Origin: Myxococcota bacterium
Lineage (GTDB): Bacteria > Myxococcota_A > UBA9160 > UBA4427
NCBI GenBank assembly: GCA_029243605.1
Contig: JAQWRT010000079.1
Span: forward strand, 1-64,000
Direction of reading: 5' to 3'
DNA length: 64,000 nucleotides
Position 1 is the stretch's first letter. Each line of letters begins with the position of its first letter. The translations under genes and the position numbers were made by a program. The notes beneath the pieces were generated by a model that did no database searches, was not told the origin of the DNA, and saw only the letters and a list, made by a program, of their open reading frames with translations. Below are positions 60,727 through 64,000 of this stretch, one piece after another.

Positions 60727-62250
60727 TTGCGACGCAACCGCGGAAATAGAAGGAGGCACCCGAGGCGACGACTCGCTTCGGCGACTCGCCGGCTTTCGGG
60801 CAGGGGACGCCTGACCCTGATCGGCTTGGCCGTCCTTTTCGTGGGAGTCGTGTACGTGTCCCTGTCCCTGGGTCACGATCCGAAGGACGAGGTGGCCGAG
60901 GCCAAGCCGACCCCGGCCGCCGGGAGTGGCGCGGCGATTTCTATCCCTTCTCCTCCCCCTTCTCTCGTCCCCGACCCGTCCCTCGCCGAGTCGGTTGCCC
61001 CGGTGGTTCGCCCGGTTTTGACGGAACCCTCGGGCCCGAAGCTTCGCCCGGCTCCCTCGGAACTCTTCAGTTATTTGCCCGTGGGCACCGATGATTACGC
61101 GGCGTTTCACGCGCGCTCGCCGGAGGACTCGGGCGATTCCGCACCCGAGGCCCCGCCCATCTTTCACGAGTTCGGCGATTACCGGGTCGAGTACGCCTTC
61201 GATAGCGAGTTGACCCGGGCGATTCTTCGGGTGCTCAAGCGGGGCCGGGTGAAGCGCGGGCATGTGATTGCCCTCGACACTCGGACCGGCCGGGTGCTCG
61301 CCTATGTGTCCACCGATCCGCAGACCTTTCCTCCAGATCGCTCCTATCCCGCGGCTTCTCTCGTCAAGGTGGTGACCGCCGCCGCCGCCCTCGAGCACGC
61401 TCCGGATCAGGCGCGGCGCCCCTGTCTCTACAACGGCAACCGCTATCGCCTCACCCCGTCGAGGGTGCATCGCCCCAAGCGGGGCAACGAGGCCTCGCTC
61501 GAGCGCGCCCTGGCGACTTCGAATAACCAATGCTTCGCGCAACTCGCGGTGGAGACGGTGGGCAGCGAGGCCCTGCTCTCATCGGTGGAGGCTTTTGGTT
61601 GGCTCGACTCCCCGGCCCCGGGGCACGCCGCGGGCAGTGCGGACCCGGGGGATGACGATTATGACCTCGGGCGTCTGGGCTGCGGTCTGGCGGGTTCGCG
61701 GATTACGCCCCTTCACGCGGTGCAGCTGGCCGCGACTCTGGCCACCGGCGAGCAGATTGAGCCCTGGTGGGTAGACCGGATCGTTGACGGAAAGGGAAAG
61801 GGCCTCGCGCTGCCGGCCCGAGCGGCCCCGCGTCGGGTGATTGCCCCGGATATGGCCGAGGAGTTGCGGAGCATGCTGGTGCGGACAACGACCCACGGCA
61901 CCGCGCGCAGTGCCTTTAGAGATCGGCGTGGGCGGCCCAAACTGAGGGATATCAAGGTCGCGGGGAAGACCGGGAATCTCAGTGGTGGAGACCCGCACGG
62001 GCGTTACGAGTGGTTCGTTGGGGTTGCGCCGGCTTCGGAGCCCACAGTGGCCATCGCGGTTCTGCAACTGCAGAGCAATCTCTGGTGGTCGAAATCAAGT
62101 GAACTCGCAGCCGATGTCTTCAAGGAGGTCTTCTGCGAGCGCGGCCGCTGTGAACCCCGGCACGCGGCGCGCTTTACCGGCGACCTCGGAAACGCGGCCG
62201 CTCCGGTTCTGCTCTCGGACCCTGGGACGTCGCCCGACGAAGGCGACTGA
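60727..62250 (+). CDS. Minimal penicillin-binding transpeptidase
   Basis: This 507-residue protein has an arginine-rich N terminus, one transmembrane helix (about 27-47: GRLTLIGLAVLFVGVVYVSL) and a Pro/Ser-rich stretch, then a transpeptidase domain with the three active-site motifs: Ser211-x-x-Lys214 in AASLVKVV, Ser265-Asn-Asn in ATSNNQC and Lys414-Thr-Gly in VAGKTGN. No glycosyltransferase, PASTA or PBP-dimer domain is seen, so the protein is a short class-B-like form or D,D-peptidase. TTG start at 60727 after GGGGGGAAAG. Possible role in peptidoglycan cross-linking. Confidence 0.88.
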   Translation: MRRNRGNRRRHPRRRLASATRRLSGRGRLTLIGLAVLFVGVVYVSLSLGHDPKDEVAEAKPTPAAGSGAAISIPSPPPSLVPDPSLAESVAPVVRPVLTEPSGPKLRPAPSELFSYLPVGTDDYAAFHARSPEDSGDSAPEAPPIFHEFGDYRVEYAFDSELTRAILRVLKRGRVKRGHVIALDTRTGRVLAYVSTDPQTFPPDRSYPAASLVKVVTAAAALEHAPDQARRPCLYNGNRYRLTPSRVHRPKRGNEASLERALATSNNQCFAQLAVETVGSEALLSSVEAFGWLDSPAPGHAAGSADPGDDDYDLGRLGCGLAGSRITPLHAVQLAATLATGEQIEPWWVDRIVDGKGKGLALPARAAPRRVIAPDMAEELRSMLVRTTTHGTARSAFRDRRGRPKLRDIKVAGKTGNLSGGDPHGRYEWFVGVAPASEPTVAIAVLQLQSNLWWSKSSELAADVFKEVFCERGRCEPRHAARFTGDLGNAAAPVLLSDPGTSPDEGD

Positions 62251-62275
62251 GCGAGTCGAAACCCCGACTGGCTCC

Positions 62276-62647
62276 TCAGCCGATGATTCGGCTGCCGCCC
62301 GCGGGAGGCTGGCCCGGGACCACGATGCGCGAGGCTTCCTGGCGCTGCATTTCCTTGGCCTGCTCGATCAGTTGCTCCACCGCGGCGTTGACCGCCTCGG
62401 GGAACATCTCGAAGGCTTCGGCGAGAGTACTCGCTTCGATGGGTGCCTGGACGGGAAGCGGGCCGCGCTGGGACATGAGCGTGGTCTCGCCGATGAACAT
62501 CGTCTGCCGATCGGGATCCTCGCTGCCGTCTTCCCGGACGGGGGTCAACCGTCGAATCGAAGCCACCTTGAGATCCGAAAAGGTCTCCTCGCGAAAGAGG
62601 TTTTCCTTGTCGACCTGAATTTCGCCCACCGTCGCTTGATCGCTCAC
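62276..62647 (-). CDS. Conserved hypothetical protein, 123 residues
   Basis: A small soluble protein without a recognisable domain. It opens MSDQATVGEIQVDKENLF and has FRE-ETFSDLKVASIRRLTPV, then a helix SEAFEMFP-like region (LAEAFEMFPEAVNAAVEQLI) and a C-terminal IVVPGQPPAGG. The even spread of charged residues and normal codon use suggest a real gene. I do not recognise the family. It follows the transpeptidase gene convergently. Confidence 0.6.
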   Translation of the reverse strand: MSDQATVGEIQVDKENLFREETFSDLKVASIRRLTPVREDGSEDPDRQTMFIGETTLMSQRGPLPVQAPIEASTLAEAFEMFPEAVNAAVEQLIEQAKEMQRQEASRIVVPGQPPAGGSRIIG

Positions 62648-62857
62648 GCTGTGTCCCTCGCCTGGAGTGTGTTCGTGCTCGGATTGGATTGAGTGCTCGG
62701 CCTGCGCCGACGCCGAAAACCGCCGTGTCAGGAGCCCCTGCCGGTGTCGAGCGTTCTCATGGTGGCAGTAACGCCACCGACTTTCAATCGGCGTGCCCGG
62801 CCCGCGGGGGCGCTCCCGGGTTCGTCTTGGCGCCCGCTCGGCTACGGCGCTCCCGGG

Positions 62858-62965
62858 TTAATTCGATGAAGCCTTCCGGTCGGCCAGACGCGCGCGCTTG
62901 CGCCGCCGGGTTCGCTGCTTGTTGAGCCGCTTTCGGATCTTTTGCTTGCTCTTGCTTCTTGCCAT
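62858..62965 (-). CDS. Small very basic protein, 35 residues
   Basis: A short frame beginning MARSKSKQKIRKRL and ending ADRKASSN, with about half its residues Lys or Arg. The composition is like small ribosome-associated or nucleic-acid-binding proteins, but I do not recognise it. AGAGGACC lies a few bases before the ATG at 62965 on the minus strand, a usable ribosome-binding site. The larger upstream frame is not protein-like. Confidence 0.5.
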   Translation of the reverse strand: MARSKSKQKIRKRLNKQRTRRRKRARLADRKASSN

Positions 62966-63174
62966 GAGGTCCTCTGGTCTGGGGCTCTGGGGCCCGGTTC
63001 GCGTTGCTGGGTGCCGAGCCGGCTTGGCCGGTTCGCGCGGAGGCGGGAGGCTATCGGAGACTGGGGTCAGCGTCGACAATCTCTTTGTCCCCCCGGGCGC
63101 CTCCCGTGAGCTGGGCCGGTGGCCGAAGCGACGCGGTACTCGACGGCTGGCGCGGGTTTTCGGCCGAATCCAGG

Positions 63175-63725
63175 TCTTTCGAAAATGGTGATAGCGCTGC
63201 GCACGTGTTCACCGGGAAGAACGGTAAGGCGTTCATCTCGGTGGGAGTCGTCGACGCGAGCGTAGACCCCGGGGTCGTCGACAATTTCGTCAATACCAAA
63301 GTAGGGTGGGGAATTTCAAGACGAGCCACATGTTCAACCTTCCCCTCACGGCGCCCTATTTCCATGACGGATCGGCGGCCGATCTCCACGAGATGCTCGA
63401 TTTCTATATTCGGGGAGGAAACGACGTCGAGCAGAGGGTCAAGCTCAAGAAGCTCGATCCCAGGCAGGAGGCTCGGGGCGGGCGACGCGGTGGACGCGCG
63501 CGAGGGGGCCATAACGTTCGAACGGCCGATGTGGAGAATGTCATCAAGATGCTCGAGGGGTTAACCGACCCGCGTATTGCCGAGGGGACCGGGCCCTGCG
63601 CCCATCCCAACCTTGAGCTCGTCTTGGACGATGGTTCGTTCTTCTGGCTGGGGGCATCCGACGACCCCCAAGCGATGACCGAGCCCAACCCGGGTCTGAG
63701 CTACGGGCCGACCATCGCCCCGTGA
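63175..63725 (+). pseudogene. Di-haem cytochrome c peroxidase C-terminal remnant, frameshifted
   Basis: The frame ending at 63725 contains GNFKTSHMFNLPLTAPYFHDGSA, DLHEMLDFYIRGG and MLEGLTDPRIAEG (in pieces), which match the C-terminal domain of di-haem cytochrome c peroxidase/MauG relatives. Just upstream, VDNFVNTKVG is in another frame; a one-base shift near 63303 would join them. No CxxCH haem motif or N-terminal half is present nearby, so this is a decayed or truncated gene. A GTG at 63306 could start a shorter peptide. Confidence 0.6.
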
Positions 63726-64000
63726 GCTCGGGCGGCAGCGGCGATCGCCGCAAGATTGTTGACCGCGTGGCAGAGGATCGCCGTGTGGACGCTGCCTGTC
63801 CGTAGGGTCAAGGCGCCGAGGTAGAGGCCGAGGGGGAAGGCCGCGAGTGCCTGGCCGGGCTCTCCGTGGATCAAGGCGAAAAGTGCCGAGGAGAGCAGTA
63901 GCCCCGAAAGTGTGCCCAGGCGCTTGCAGAAGCGGCCGAGGAGGAGTCCGCGAAAGAGGAGTTCCTCGGCGAAGGCGGGGGCCAGAGCCATGCTGAGCAT
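63701..64000 (-). CDS. CPBP-family intramembrane metalloprotease, C-terminal part
   Basis: At least 99 residues of a CPBP/CAAX-protease-like protein extend beyond the right edge. EELLFRGLLLGRF is the Glu-Glu-x3-Arg motif, ALIHGEPGQALAAFP carries the first histidine, and AILCHAVNNLAAI the second His and Asn, forming the metal site within membrane helices. The N-terminal part lies outside the window, so start and length are unknown. It converges on the peroxidase remnant with 25 bases of overlap. Confidence 0.85.
   Translation of the reverse strand: MLSMALAPAFAEELLFRGLLLGRFCKRLGTLSGLLLSSALFALIHGEPGQALAAFPLGLYLGALTLRTGSVHTAILCHAVNNLAAIAAAARAHGAMVGP

Overview
The window is about 64 kb of GC-rich bacterial chromosome with tightly packed genes, many ATGA, TGATG or TTGA start/stop overlaps and many GTG or TTG starts. 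Gram-negative traits are MlaA and MlaC, a periplasmic substrate-binding-protein-type enzyme and a Suf operon with an Rrf2 regulator. A DUF6178-like protein, an F420-type luciferase-like oxidoreductase, a LuxC/LuxE pair and a bacterial histone-fold protein together suggest an uncultured lineage of the former Deltaproteobacteria (Myxococcota, Desulfobacterota or Binatota type). That placement is inference. No rRNA, tRNA, CRISPR array, transposase, integrase or phage gene was seen.

Layout. Bases 1 to about 235 are AT-rich, carry the tail of a uridine kinase and join abruptly to a truncated RNase D, which looks like an assembly chimera. 0.6-5.1 kb: FIST protein, branched-chain aminotransferase, prolyl-tRNA synthetase and CDP-alcohol phosphatidyltransferase. 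5.0-13.4 kb (minus strand): a full SUF Fe-S operon (rrf2-sufB-C-D-S-U-T) behind two tandem IscR-like operators, followed by an NmrA-type reductase and a polytopic membrane protein. 13.4-18 kb (minus): a translationally coupled MOSC, class-III aminotransferase, luxE, luxC operon. 18-22 kb: folK, an APS-reductase-type cysH, an F420-type LLM oxidoreductase, a SRPBCC protein and a hydrolase. 22.3 kb: a monocistronic histone-fold gene with its own promoter and terminator. 22.6-35.7 kb: DUF6178, Nudix, YhhN, AAA (DUF815), an alpha-oxoamine (serine palmitoyl) synthase, mlaA, mlaC, aconitase, a VTT protein, a lipid-kinase-like protein and a queuosine-salvage protein. 35.7-46 kb: a secreted cyclohexadienyl dehydratase-chorismate mutase fusion, a cold-shock protein, NAD synthetase, a hydrolase, MaoC, a membrane-anchored Fe-S aldo/keto reductase, PCD, a DHH phosphoesterase, Smr and an ApaH-like phosphatase. 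46-56 kb: a tungsten/molybdenum island (MoaD-like, aldehyde:ferredoxin oxidoreductase, two MoeA proteins of which one is fused to a binding domain, a CNNM/CorC protein, modABC). 56-64 kb: split-barrel protein, TRAM RNA methyltransferase, response regulator, TOPRIM and HAD genes, Nfu, a minimal transpeptidase, small proteins, a broken di-haem peroxidase and a CPBP protease cut by the window edge.

How it fits together. Fe-S supply (Suf, Nfu) matches many Fe-S clients here: aconitase, the CysH-type reductase, AOR, the aldo/keto reductase and the RNA methyltransferase. ModABC import, MoeA metal insertion and the MoaD-like carrier would serve the AOR. The most unusual parts are the LuxE-LuxC-aminotransferase operon (possible acid to aldehyde to amine route), the bacterial histone, the periplasmic phenylalanine-pathway fusion, and a recurrent pattern of short tandem duplications anchored on stop codons.
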